Below are positions 56,337 through 64,000 of a DNA stretch of 64,000 nucleotides, piece after piece (within the stretch, counting starts at the first letter, position 1; each line of letters opens with the position of its first letter). A program made the position numbers and the translations under genes. This DNA is from Microbacterium hydrocarbonoxydans (GTDB lineage Bacteria; Actinomycetota; Actinomycetes; Actinomycetales; Microbacteriaceae): assembly GCF_011752045.1 (NCBI RefSeq), contig NZ_JAAKXW010000001.1:930001-994000 (forward strand), written 5' to 3'. Below the pieces are notes generated by a model, which did not search any database, had not been told where the DNA came from, and saw only the letters and a list, made by a program, of their open reading frames with translations.

Positions 56337-57632
56337 TCAACCGGCGGTGCCGACGACGATGCGCGGTGTGCCCGCCCACAGCGCGGCATCGGACGCGTTG
56401 CGGCCGTCGACGAGCATCTTCACCCCGGGGATCTGCGCCGGGGAGAGGTTCCTGTACTCGGCGTGGTCGGTCTGCAGGATCGCCAGATCGGCGGCGCCGC
56501 CGATCTCGTACGGCTCGAAGCCCAAGCCGCGAAGCTCCTCATCGGTGTACAGCGGGTCATGCACGGCGACCTCGGCGCCGCGCGCCTTCAGCGCTGCCAC
56601 CGTCGGGAAGACACCCGAGAACGCCGTCTCCTTCACTCCGCCACGATACGCGGCGCCGAGCACGACCGCGCGCAGACCGCTGAGGTCGCCCAGAATGCCC
56701 TCCGCCTGCTGCACCAGTCGCTCCGGCATGGACGCATTCAACTGACGCGCGACGCGCACGATGTCGGCGTCAGGATCGGTCGACAGATACAGTCGCGGGT
56801 ATACCGGGATGCAGTGACCGCCGACGGCGATGCCTGGCCGGTGGATGTGGCTGTAGGGCTGCGAGTTGCACGCCTCGATCACCTTGTACACGTCGATCCC
56901 GTGCGATGCGGCGAACAGGCCGAACTGGTTCGCAAGACCGATGTTCACGTCACGGTATGTCGTCTCCGCAAGCTTCGCCATCTCCGATGCTTCGGTCGAG
57001 CCCAGATCCCACACGCCGTTCGGGCGAGGCAGGTCGGGCCGCTCATCGAACTGCAGCACCGCTTCGTAGAACTCCCGTGCGCGACGGTTGCCCTCGTCTG
57101 AGAGTGCGCCGATCAGCTTCGGGTACTTGCGGAGGTCTTCGAAGACGCGACCGGTGAGCACCCGCTCGGGCGAGTAGGCCACGTGGAAGTCCACGCCCTC
57201 GGTGAGGCCCGACCCCTCCTCCAGCATCGGCTTCCACCGGGTCCTGGTCGTGCCGACAGGCAGCGTCGTCTCATAGGACACCAGCGTGCCAGGGGTCAGG
57301 TGCTCGGCCAGCGACCGCGTCGCCGCGTCCATGTACCTGAAATCCGGCTCCCACGTCTCGTCGTTCACGAACACCGGCGCGACCAGCACCACCGCGTCCG
57401 CACCGGGGATCGCCTCCGCATAGTCGGTCGTCGCGCGCAGCCGGCCGGCCGGGATCAGTTCCGCGAGCTTCTCTTGCAGGTGGGCCTCACCGGGGAAGGG
57501 CTCACGCCCGGCATTGATCGTGTCGACCGCCCTCTGATTGACATCGACGCCGATCACGTCGTGACCGGAGGAGGCGAACTGGACAGCGAGGGGAAGCCCG
57601 ATCTTTCCGAGGGCCACGACAGCGATACGCAT
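56337..57632 (-). CDS. Nucleotide-sugar dehydrogenase (UDP-ManNAc/UDP-glucose type)
   Basis: A 431 aa NAD-dependent four-electron dehydrogenase that makes a UDP-uronic acid. The N-terminal Rossmann fold is VVALGKIGLPLAVQFASSGHDVIGVDVN, with an Ala where the family usually has the first Gly. VSYETTLPVGTT and YSPERVLTG follow. The central GSTEASEMAKLAETTYRDVNIGLANQ precedes the catalytic cysteine in AVGGHCIPVYPRLY. The nearby UDP-GlcNAc 2-epimerase suggests UDP-ManNAc as substrate (WecC-like). The ATG at 57632 is leaderless-like, with TAGACT seven bases upstream. Confidence 0.88.
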   Translation of the reverse strand: MRIAVVALGKIGLPLAVQFASSGHDVIGVDVNQRAVDTINAGREPFPGEAHLQEKLAELIPAGRLRATTDYAEAIPGADAVVLVAPVFVNDETWEPDFRYMDAATRSLAEHLTPGTLVSYETTLPVGTTRTRWKPMLEEGSGLTEGVDFHVAYSPERVLTGRVFEDLRKYPKLIGALSDEGNRRAREFYEAVLQFDERPDLPRPNGVWDLGSTEASEMAKLAETTYRDVNIGLANQFGLFAASHGIDVYKVIEACNSQPYSHIHRPGIAVGGHCIPVYPRLYLSTDPDADIVRVARQLNASMPERLVQQAEGILGDLSGLRAVVLGAAYRGGVKETAFSGVFPTVAALKARGAEVAVHDPLYTDEELRGLGFEPYEIGGAADLAILQTDHAEYRNLSPAQIPGVKMLVDGRNASDAALWAGTPRIVVGTAG

Positions 57633-57639
57633 GATGCCC

Positions 57640-57645
57640 AGTCTA
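57640..57645 (-). promoter_or_regulatory. Leaderless -10 element for the UDP-sugar dehydrogenase gene
   Basis: TAGACT on the minus strand, seven bases before ATG 57632. Confidence 0.5.
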
Positions 57646-57682
57646 CGCGGACGCACCTGAAGCGAGTCACGCTCGGCCCGGA

Positions 57683-58756
57683 TCAGAACAGTCTGCGGAT
57701 GAACGGGACCCGCCGGAGCGGGATGACGATCGCGAAGGACAGCACCACGACGATCACCCAGACGAGGGTGCCCGTCGCCACCGACGTGGTCGCGGCGGTC
57801 GAGAACCATGGAAGCGAGCGGACCAGGATCAACAGGACGAAATGGACGAGGTACACTCCGAAGGTTGCATCCGACAGGGTTACCAGGATGCGCGCGTGCC
57901 CGGCGCTCGCTTCACTGCGGAACACACTGTTGACCCCGACGAACAGGGCGATGGCGAGCACCACGGTGACGGGACCGAGATAGCTCTGGGACAGCGCCGC
58001 GGAGACGAACGACCCGGGTGGGACGGCACCGGCCTGGAACACTGTCCACGCCAGCGCGAGGATGACGACCCCTGCGCACGCCGCAAGGGCAGCCCCCTTC
58101 AGTCGCACGTCTCTCAGGGCGTAGCCCGCCACGAAATATCCGACGTACGGCACCCATTGCGTCAGGGCGAGCAGGGTGAGCCTGGTCGGATGACCGGCCC
58201 AGGTGAGGAGAGCCGCGCTGGAGTAGGTGAGGACGGTGATCAACAGAGCGCCGGCCGCGAGCATCACCGCGCGCCGCCGCCCGCCGCCGCTCATGAAGGC
58301 GCGCAGAACCGGGGAGACGATGTAAAGGCCGACGATCAGCCAGAGGAAGTAGAGGTGAGTGTACGGCTCACCGCGCAGCAGGAGCGCGGCTATGGCGCCA
58401 GGTCCTTCATGGAGACCGCTCAGCCATTGACGGACGACGATCAGGTAGAACACCTGCCAGAAGACGAAGGCCGGGGCCAGCCGCATGAGGCGACGACGGT
58501 AGAAATCCATCGGTCCGTGCCGATGCGGACGCTCCCCGAGCAGGAGGGCGCCGCTGATCATCACAAAGACCGGCACCGCCCAGATGAACCCGGCGTTCAA
58601 CGCGACTGCCACCCACCACGACGCCGTACCCTGGATCTCCGGCGAAGTCCGCAGGGCGCCGAACGTGTGGATGCTGACGACGCCGACGATCGCAACGACG
58701 CGCAGGACGTCGAGCCCCCGATGACGCCGGGGGGTTCGGGGAATGCTCTCAGTCAT
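57683..58756 (-). CDS. Acyltransferase-3 (OafA/WecH-type) membrane O-acyltransferase
   Basis: A 357 aa protein with ten or so membrane helices of the Acyl_transf_3 family. It has HRGLDVLRVVAIVGVVSIHTFGA at the start with the conserved R and H, WAVPVFVMISGALLLGE, and FYRRRLMRLAPAFVFW. It should add an acetyl or similar group to a surface glycan. It closes the gap between the UDP-sugar dehydrogenase and a GT-C-like gene. The ATG at 58756 has TAGCGT six bases upstream and no ribosome binding site. Confidence 0.88.
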   Translation of the reverse strand: MTESIPRTPRRHRGLDVLRVVAIVGVVSIHTFGALRTSPEIQGTASWWVAVALNAGFIWAVPVFVMISGALLLGERPHRHGPMDFYRRRLMRLAPAFVFWQVFYLIVVRQWLSGLHEGPGAIAALLLRGEPYTHLYFLWLIVGLYIVSPVLRAFMSGGGRRRAVMLAAGALLITVLTYSSAALLTWAGHPTRLTLLALTQWVPYVGYFVAGYALRDVRLKGAALAACAGVVILALAWTVFQAGAVPPGSFVSAALSQSYLGPVTVVLAIALFVGVNSVFRSEASAGHARILVTLSDATFGVYLVHFVLLILVRSLPWFSTAATTSVATGTLVWVIVVVLSFAIVIPLRRVPFIRRLF

Positions 58757-58762
58757 CCCAGT

Positions 58763-58768
58763 ACGCTA
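58763..58768 (-). promoter_or_regulatory. Leaderless -10 element for the acyltransferase gene
   Basis: TAGCGT on the minus strand, six bases before ATG 58756. Confidence 0.45.
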
Positions 58769-58832
58769 TCCCGGAGTGGCCTGCCGCGAAGAACCGTTCC
58801 GAGGTGAGCAGCGTGCTAGCGTGAGTCGCGCT

Positions 58833-60077
58833 ATGGCACCTTCCCGTCTGCTCTCTTGGTTCCTGCGCCACCGCAGCGCGCTGCTCATGTGGGCGGTCCT
58901 CGCCTCGACCTTCGCGCTCACGTATGCGACATACGTTCGCTGGTACCGGATGTTCTATCCCGACTCGAGGTACTACCTCGCGATGGCCTACCTCTTCCTC
59001 GGGAACGATCCCGATGCAGCGAGAGAGCTGACGGTGGACTACGCCGCCCCGCGCAACATCGACGTGCCGCCCGTCTCCGATCTGTTCGGCTGGGGGCTCG
59101 TGCAGCCGCGGGTGGTGCTACCCGCCCTGAGCGCACCGTTCATCGCCCTGTTCGGGCCGGCCGGACTCGCCGTCGTCCCGCTCCTGGCAACCTTCGCGTT
59201 CTTGATCATCGCGGTGGTCATGCTCCGCCGCCGGTTCGGGACGCTCGTGGCCCTTCTCATCGGCCTTCTCGTGAGCACCTCACTGTTCCTGGTCTCGATC
59301 GGAACCGGCATGCTGACCGAGGGGCTGTCCGCGCTCTTCACCGCCCTCGCACTTCTGCTCACGTGGCGGTGGCTGGAGCGCCGCCGCCCCTGGCTGCTGG
59401 TCGCCATCGGCGGGGTCACGGTGCTGTCCGCGTTCACCCGTCAGGCCACACTGATCATGGCCGGCGCCTTCATCTCCGCATGGGTGCTCGGATCGCTCAT
59501 CGAACGGCGCAACAGCAGGCTGATGTGGCCCGCTCTCATCGTCGGGATCGCGGCCGTCGGATGCCAGGTGATCCAGATGCTCGTCTTCCCGTCGTTCTCG
59601 CAACTCGACCAGTTCCTCGCGCAGGCAGGCGCCGACACCCTGGGCGAGGCACTCCTCAACGTCCCACGGATGGCCCTGGACATCGTCCGGGCGGACGTCC
59701 TCACCATGCTCCGCGGCGACCGGTCGCTTCTTGTGCTGATCTGCCTGGCCGTCGTAGGGATGATCCTCTTCTGGCGTCGGTTCGAGTCCCACCTGCTGCT
59801 CGGCGCGATCGCGGCCACCGCCGTCTACAACATCACGAACGGCACGCCGACCCAGTTCAGGTACGCGACGCCGGGCCTCATCTTCTGGATGCTCGCCGCC
59901 GGCATGCTGGTCGCCGCGACCGTCACCTGGATCCGCAGCTCTCGGAACAATCCGACCGCGCTCCCCGGTATGGCGGAGGACCCGGCGGACGACGCTCTCG
60001 TCGTCGAATCCTCCACCCGCGACGATCAGGCGGAGAGCACCTCGATCACGCGGCGAGCCGCGGACCCGTCGCCGTAG
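58833..60077 (+). CDS. Multi-pass membrane protein, GT-C glycosyltransferase-like
   Basis: A 414 aa protein with about ten membrane helices. The first loop reads RMFYPDSRYYLAMAYLFLG, where a Pro-Asp-Ser acidic motif follows the first helix as in GT-C enzymes that use polyprenol-linked donors. VSDLFGWGLVQPRVVLPALSAP follows. A hydrophilic tail of about 45 residues ends the protein. I do not recognise a specific family. The start is ATG at 58833, with TAGCGT ten bases upstream; an ATG at 58743 would add 30 polar residues. Its 3' end overlaps the convergent 2-epimerase gene by 52 bases. Confidence 0.65.
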   Translation: MAPSRLLSWFLRHRSALLMWAVLASTFALTYATYVRWYRMFYPDSRYYLAMAYLFLGNDPDAARELTVDYAAPRNIDVPPVSDLFGWGLVQPRVVLPALSAPFIALFGPAGLAVVPLLATFAFLIIAVVMLRRRFGTLVALLIGLLVSTSLFLVSIGTGMLTEGLSALFTALALLLTWRWLERRRPWLLVAIGGVTVLSAFTRQATLIMAGAFISAWVLGSLIERRNSRLMWPALIVGIAAVGCQVIQMLVFPSFSQLDQFLAQAGADTLGEALLNVPRMALDIVRADVLTMLRGDRSLLVLICLAVVGMILFWRRFESHLLLGAIAATAVYNITNGTPTQFRYATPGLIFWMLAAGMLVAATVTWIRSSRNNPTALPGMAEDPADDALVVESSTRDDQAESTSITRRAADPSP

Positions 60078-61084
60078 GGGGCGGCGTCAGTCGCCGCGGG
60101 CGCCGGTCGTGACACGACCGACGACAGCTCCGCAGGATCGGACACCAGGACGTTCCACCCCAGTTCGACCGTCTCGACCCATTCCGTCTCCGTGCGCACG
60201 GTGGTGCACGGCACGCGAAGCAGGAACGCCTCCTTCTGCAGCCCGCCTGAGTCGGTGACCACATGTCCGCTGCTCAGCACGGCCGCGATGAGGTCCTGGT
60301 AGGCAAGCGGTCGGTGCACGCGCAAGCTGCCCCGCTCGAGCTCCACACCGAACTCCGCCGCCCGCGCGACGAGCCGCGGATGCGCGAGCAGCACTGTGGG
60401 GGTGCTCAGCGCGCCCAGAGCCTCGACGATCTGAGCCAGCCGGAGGGGATCGTCGGTGTTCTCTGCACGGTGGATGGTTGCAATCTGGAACGCGCCCTCG
60501 GTCAGCCCGAGTTCGGCGACCAGCGTCGAAGGCCCGCCGGCGATCTCATCCCTGGTGGCGTAAAGGACATCCGTCATCACGTCTCCCACCAGCACGGATC
60601 GGTCGGCGAGCCCCTCCTTGGCGAGGTGCTCCATGGCGACCGCGGTCGGTGCCAGGAGCAGGTCGGCCGCATGGTCCGTGAGAACACGGTTGTGCTCCTC
60701 CGGCATCCGCCTGTTGAACGATCGAAGACCAGCCTCGAGGTGGGCGACGGGCACGTGCAGCTTCACGGCGCTGAGAGCGGCCGCGACGGTCGAATTCGTG
60801 TCGCCATATACCAGCACCCAATCGGGCGCGTGGGTCTCGATCACGGCGTCGAGCTGGGAGAGCATGGCGCCGGTCTGCACACCGTGGCTTCCTGAGCCGA
60901 CGCCGAGATGCACGTCGGGCGCCGAAATCCCGAGTTCCGAGAAGAACACGTCTGAAAGCATTGGATCGTAGTGCTGTCCGGTATGCACGATCACGTGCTC
61001 GACGCCGGCAGCTCGAGCGGCGCGGTCGATGGGGGCGAGCTTGACGAACTGAGGACGGGCTCCGACGACGCTGAGGATCTTCAC
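60026..61084 (-). CDS. wecB: UDP-N-acetylglucosamine 2-epimerase, non-hydrolysing
   Basis: Interconverts UDP-GlcNAc and UDP-ManNAc. The 352 aa protein has VGARPQFVKLAPI at the start, VHTGQHYDPMLSD, VYGDTNSTVAAALSA, HLEAGLRSFNRRMPEEHNRVL, IATIHRAENTDD and VVTDSGGLQKEAFLL, all hallmark positions of the family. With the nearby nucleotide-sugar dehydrogenase it could supply UDP-ManNAcA. GTG at 61084 has TAGTAT six bases upstream. The TAG of that hexamer is the stop codon of the upstream glycosyltransferase gene. Confidence 0.94.
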   Translation of the reverse strand: MKILSVVGARPQFVKLAPIDRAARAAGVEHVIVHTGQHYDPMLSDVFFSELGISAPDVHLGVGSGSHGVQTGAMLSQLDAVIETHAPDWVLVYGDTNSTVAAALSAVKLHVPVAHLEAGLRSFNRRMPEEHNRVLTDHAADLLLAPTAVAMEHLAKEGLADRSVLVGDVMTDVLYATRDEIAGGPSTLVAELGLTEGAFQIATIHRAENTDDPLRLAQIVEALGALSTPTVLLAHPRLVARAAEFGVELERGSLRVHRPLAYQDLIAAVLSSGHVVTDSGGLQKEAFLLRVPCTTVRTETEWVETVELGWNVLVSDPAELSSVVSRPAPAATDAAPYGDGSAARRVIEVLSA

Positions 61085-61090
61085 CGTTCG

Positions 61091-61096
61091 ATACTA
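61091..61096 (-). promoter_or_regulatory. Leaderless -10 element for wecB, embedded in the upstream stop codon
   Basis: TAGTAT on the minus strand, six bases before GTG 61084. Bases 61096-61094 are the TAG stop of the GT2 gene. Confidence 0.55.
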
Positions 61097-62179
61097 CGTG
61101 GCCAGAGCGGCACGGCCTGCGCGCCGCTGCGCGAGCAACGAGGCGGCGAGGAACCGCACCGGCCCGTCGCGGTGCGCGACGTGACGCAGCGCGGGCGTCA
61201 GCAGCGCCGCCGGCTGCGCGTAGCGACGCCGGCGCTCCACGAGCGCGCCGATCTCAGACTGGGTGACATCGGAAGACCTCAGCGCCGCGATCAGCTCGTT
61301 GTCGAGCCGGGACAGCGGCTTGAGCGGGGAGGGATCCGTCCCGATCAGGACCTCCAGAGCACGACCGGAGGCGGCGATCGCCTCTGCTGTCACGCCACGG
61401 CGTCCGAGTGCGCCGAGCACATGCACGCGGATCAGTTTGCGGGTGACCGCGTCTCGTGCCTCCCTGCTCATCCTGTTCCAGGCGGCATCATCGCCGATCA
61501 CCTGCGCGAAGGCGAGCTCCGCGGCGAAAGGGCGTCCCGATTCCGTCACCCGGTCCTCCGCCCCTTCACCTACGAGGTAGGCATCGCGCTCCCGGGCCGC
61601 GACGATCCGGCGCGCACCGAACCAGAGGCGGATGCTGGGAAGGATGTCCTCCCCCGTCTCCAGTCCCGCGATCGGCCGCGCGAGATCACGCAGCTCGGCG
61701 TCGAACAGGCCCATCGTGCTCGTCCGATAGCTCAGGCGATCACGTACGGGGTCCAGCCGTCGCCGGAAAGGACGGCGAGGTGGTGTCGGGAAGCCCACGC
61801 CGGAAGCCGGGAGTACCATCGGCGGGATGACCGCATCCGCGCCGGTGGACACGGCGCGCTCCACCCATCCGTCTATCGCGCCGGGACGAAGGTGGTCATC
61901 CGAGTCGATCTTGGTGAACCACGGTGCGGTGACGCGGTCGAGGCCCGCGTTCAGCGGTCCCGCCGGCGACGGGATGCCGTCGCGCAGCTCGACGATCTCG
62001 ACCCTCGGATCACTCGCGAACTCCCGGAGGGACGACGCGACCAGCGACGCGTCGATGTTGTGCGCGACCACGATGATCCGCACCGGCAGCCGGGTGTGCA
62101 TCAGAACGCTCTCCGCGAGTCTCGCGATCGGTCGTGTCTGCGAGTGCACCGGCACGATCACGTCGACTTGGGCCGTCAT
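61094..62179 (-). CDS. GT2-family glycosyltransferase
   Basis: A 361 aa GT-A enzyme. It has DVIVPVHSQTRPIARLAESVL at the start, RIIVVAHNIDASLVAS, GPLNAGLDRVTAPWFTKIDSDDHLRPG with the DSDD metal motif (about 92-95), and GLETGEDILPSIRLW with the catalytic acid pair. A helical C-terminus follows. ATG 62179 is preferred because it gives a four-base ATGA overlap with the upstream gene; ATG 62188 adds only three residues. It lies in a run of three same-strand glycosyltransferase genes upstream of wecB. Sugar and acceptor are unknown. Confidence 0.85.
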   Translation of the reverse strand: MTAQVDVIVPVHSQTRPIARLAESVLMHTRLPVRIIVVAHNIDASLVASSLREFASDPRVEIVELRDGIPSPAGPLNAGLDRVTAPWFTKIDSDDHLRPGAIDGWVERAVSTGADAVIPPMVLPASGVGFPTPPRRPFRRRLDPVRDRLSYRTSTMGLFDAELRDLARPIAGLETGEDILPSIRLWFGARRIVAARERDAYLVGEGAEDRVTESGRPFAAELAFAQVIGDDAAWNRMSREARDAVTRKLIRVHVLGALGRRGVTAEAIAASGRALEVLIGTDPSPLKPLSRLDNELIAALRSSDVTQSEIGALVERRRRYAQPAALLTPALRHVAHRDGPVRFLAASLLAQRRAGRAALAT

Positions 62180-63297
62180 CGACTGCATGCGATCTCGTCG
62201 ACGGCTTTTTTCCAGACCGGCACCTGGACCTCCGCAGAAAGCTCCCGCGCTGCGCGGGCGGATGCCTGCTTGAACTCGTTGACGCGTTCAGGCGTCAACT
62301 CATCGAGCACGCGCGCCACCGCCTCGGCCGAGAAGTCCTCTGCCACGACGCCCAGGTCATAGCGCTCGAGCGTCGCCGCCATCTCCGGAGAAGGGCCGAT
62401 GACGAGTCCGAGTCGTGCCTGCACGTACTCGAAGAACTTGTTCGGCATGGCGTAGGCGTTGTTGTAGTTCGTCGGGGCGAGGACGTGAATCCCCACATCG
62501 TACGCGGCGAGCGTGTCCACCAGTTCGTCGAACGGCACCGGCTCGAGGATCTGCACGGACGACACTGTCGAAGCACGCTCGCGCAGTTCCTGCAGATATC
62601 CGGGGTCATTCGCGGGAAGGTAAAGATCGAGCGTCACATCGGCCGTCGTGCGCTCGACGGCGTCGATGAGCGTCTCCAGCCTTCGATTGCGCAGCGCCGC
62701 GCCGGCATGGACGATCCGTATCGGCGTCGAGGAGGGCGAGTGGGACCGCTCCGAGTAGCGGGGCGCGTTCATGACGACCCCTGGATCGAAGCCGTACTCC
62801 CTGCGATAGCGCTCGGCGATGGCGCGGCCGACCGTCGTAGTCGATGCTGCACGGGAGACGAAGGTGCGCAGCTGCCAGCGCAGGAACGGGGCGACGAAAA
62901 GACGGAAGGTGAGCAGCTCCGAGTGCAACGTGGGGGCGTACTCGTGCAGATCGACATGAAAGCCGAGACGCGGGTTCAGTGAGTCCGCGAGCCCGGCCGA
63001 TTCGACCTCGTTGGCGAAGACGACGTCGAACTCCTGGCCGGCCAGCGCATTCCTCGCCCACGTGAGGGCGCGGTTCCCCCAGTACGCCCGGTGGAACCAG
63101 CGCGCCACCACGGCCGCTCGCGGATACCGCCAGACCGGGAACTCATCGGGTACGCGGAGATGCTCGCTGCTCCCATCGGGACGCGGTCCGTACCCGCAGG
63201 TCACCACCCGCCATTCGTCGCGGAAGAGATCGATCTGACGCCGGACCCTCGGATCCGACTCGATCCGGGAGAACGAGAGGATCAGGATCTGCTTCAT
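62176..63297 (-). CDS. GT4-family glycosyltransferase
   Basis: A 373 aa GT-B enzyme beginning MKQILILSFSRIESDPRVRRQI, the opening of GT4 proteins with the SDPRVRR motif. It has FHVDLHEYAPTLHSEL, a C-terminal domain with IRIVHAGAALRNRRLETLIDA, and YNNAYAMPNKFFEYVQARLGLVIG in the donor-binding E-x7-E region, where the pattern is PNKFFEY. It is coupled on both sides by ATGA overlaps with glycosyltransferase genes. It probably adds one residue to the ManNAc-type glycan on the cytoplasmic face. Confidence 0.86.
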   Translation of the reverse strand: MKQILILSFSRIESDPRVRRQIDLFRDEWRVVTCGYGPRPDGSSEHLRVPDEFPVWRYPRAAVVARWFHRAYWGNRALTWARNALAGQEFDVVFANEVESAGLADSLNPRLGFHVDLHEYAPTLHSELLTFRLFVAPFLRWQLRTFVSRAASTTTVGRAIAERYRREYGFDPGVVMNAPRYSERSHSPSSTPIRIVHAGAALRNRRLETLIDAVERTTADVTLDLYLPANDPGYLQELRERASTVSSVQILEPVPFDELVDTLAAYDVGIHVLAPTNYNNAYAMPNKFFEYVQARLGLVIGPSPEMAATLERYDLGVVAEDFSAEAVARVLDELTPERVNEFKQASARAARELSAEVQVPVWKKAVDEIACSR

Positions 63298-64000
63298 CGG
63301 TTGCTCATCTCTGCCGCGAGTGCGTACGCCTCATCGAAGGCGTGCGCCCTCGCCTGTTCGGAGAAGCGGTCCTGGGCGCGCCGCGCGATCTGATCGCTGT
63401 CGAGCTGCAGGGCTCCTTCGACCGCCCGCGCCCATTCCTCCGGGTCCGCAGATCCCACGAGTCTTCCATCATCGGGGCCGACGTACTCGAGGTGGCCACC
63501 ATCGTCGCCGACCACGACGGGAAGACCATGGCGGAGGGCTTCTGCGATGGCGACTCCGAATGTCTCGGCCTCGGTCGGCAGCAGGAAGATGCGGGCGGCG
63601 AGGAGCTCCGCGGAGACCTCTTCCGGAGAGACGTCGCCGCGCAGGAGCACCCGCTCCCGCACGCCGAGCTCTGCTGCGCGTGCGAGCACGGCCTCACGCT
63701 GCGGGCCGTCACCGATCCAGATCAGTCGCGCTGACCGGCCGGCACGGACGAGCGCGGCGAGCGTCTCCACTGCGAGCAGAGGACGCTTGCGACGGATCAG
63801 CCCGCCCACCGAGATCATGGTCAGGTCGTCGGCTCTCACTCCCGACATCGCGACCGGCGCCATCACGGCGTTCGGGATCACGATCACAGGACCCCTGCGG
63901 TGGCGGCGCACGGCAGTGGCGAGAAGACCGCTTACCGCGATCACGACCGCCGGTCGACGCAAGGCGCGCAACAGCGCAGCACCGGCGACGCGGACCGGCA
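63294..64000 (-). CDS. GT4-family glycosyltransferase, cut by the window edge
   Basis: The frame stays open from the stop at 63294 to the right edge, so the N-terminus is missing. The visible 234 residues hold the end of the first GT-B domain (AVVIAVSGLLATAVRR) and a complete second domain. The latter has IPNAVMAPVAM, MISVGGLIRRKRPLLAVETLA, IWIGDGPQREAVLARAAELG and the donor motif PTEAETFGVAIAEALRHGLPVV. It is coupled by ATGA to the next GT4 gene. A TTG at 63971 could be read as a start, but the frame clearly continues upstream. Confidence 0.88.
   Translation of the reverse strand, partial: PVRVAGAALLRALRRPAVVIAVSGLLATAVRRHRRGPVIVIPNAVMAPVAMSGVRADDLTMISVGGLIRRKRPLLAVETLAALVRAGRSARLIWIGDGPQREAVLARAAELGVRERVLLRGDVSPEEVSAELLAARIFLLPTEAETFGVAIAEALRHGLPVVVGDDGGHLEYVGPDDGRLVGSADPEEWARAVEGALQLDSDQIARRAQDRFSEQARAHAFDEAYALAAEMSNR

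Overview
The window is a stretch of high-GC (about 70 %), gene-dense actinobacterial chromosome. A Microbacteriaceae host such as Microbacterium fits best, by inference. The evidence is the mycothiol-type sigma/anti-sigma pair, two WhiB proteins, MtrAB-LpqB, no mycolate genes, many GTG starts and many apparently leaderless genes. No rRNA, tRNA, insertion sequence, prophage or CRISPR array is visible. No gene-free gap exceeds 300 bases; the largest are 4415-4647, 21877-22043, 44462-44623 and 12670-12817, and all look regulatory.

Region 1 (1-11000): redox sigma factor sigR with rsrA, aroA, rsgA, bcp, whiB1, a PdtaS-type histidine kinase, an Rv3235-like protein, a possible Sm-like protein, a small HTH protein, an SAF-domain/CpaE-like ATPase pair and an alanine-type aminotransferase.

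Region 2 (11001-18998): a compact catabolic island. It has a GntR/FCD regulator and a catabolic carbamate kinase on the minus strand. Divergent to them is a translationally coupled operon DUF2877 - ankyrin protein - FdrA - DUF1116 - NCS2-like permease. FdrA, DUF1116 and DUF2877 are the three components linked to oxamate carbamoyltransferase in enterobacterial allantoin use. With carbamate kinase they could turn an imported carbamoylated substrate into ATP and ammonia. No purine-ring or allantoin genes accompany it, and the ankyrin protein is unexplained. This is the most interesting part of the window.

Region 3 (19078-45751): conserved housekeeping order: secA, padR, a coiled-coil protein, hpf, comF, lpqB-mtrB-mtrA, a membrane-protein/DUF4129/DUF4350/MoxR/DUF58 operon with SpoIIM and RDD proteins, ahcY, DUF3499, a metallopeptidase-like protein, DUF5719, a very large glycosyltransferase, whiB2 and manA. 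Gene content and order match two Mycobacterium tuberculosis blocks (about Rv3219-Rv3260c and Rv3689-Rv3695) placed together.

Region 4 (45841-64000): cell-envelope polysaccharide locus. It contains two tandem ligase/polymerase-type membrane proteins, GlfT2- and GlfT1-type galactofuranosyltransferases, a Wzm/Wzt exporter, UDP-galactopyranose mutase, GtrA and a polyprenol-type GT2. A UDP-sugar dehydrogenase, an acyltransferase, a GT-C-like protein, UDP-GlcNAc 2-epimerase and three more glycosyltransferases follow, the last cut by the window edge. The first half should make and export a galactofuran; the second half suggests a ManNAc/ManNAcA-type glycan.

Across the window many genes without a Shine-Dalgarno sequence have a TANNNT hexamer ending 6-7 bases before the start codon, the arrangement expected for leaderless transcripts. 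In three cases the TAG stop codon of the upstream gene is itself the first half of that hexamer. A textbook SigR promoter (GGAAT-N18-GTT) reads into sigR from within the start of aroA.
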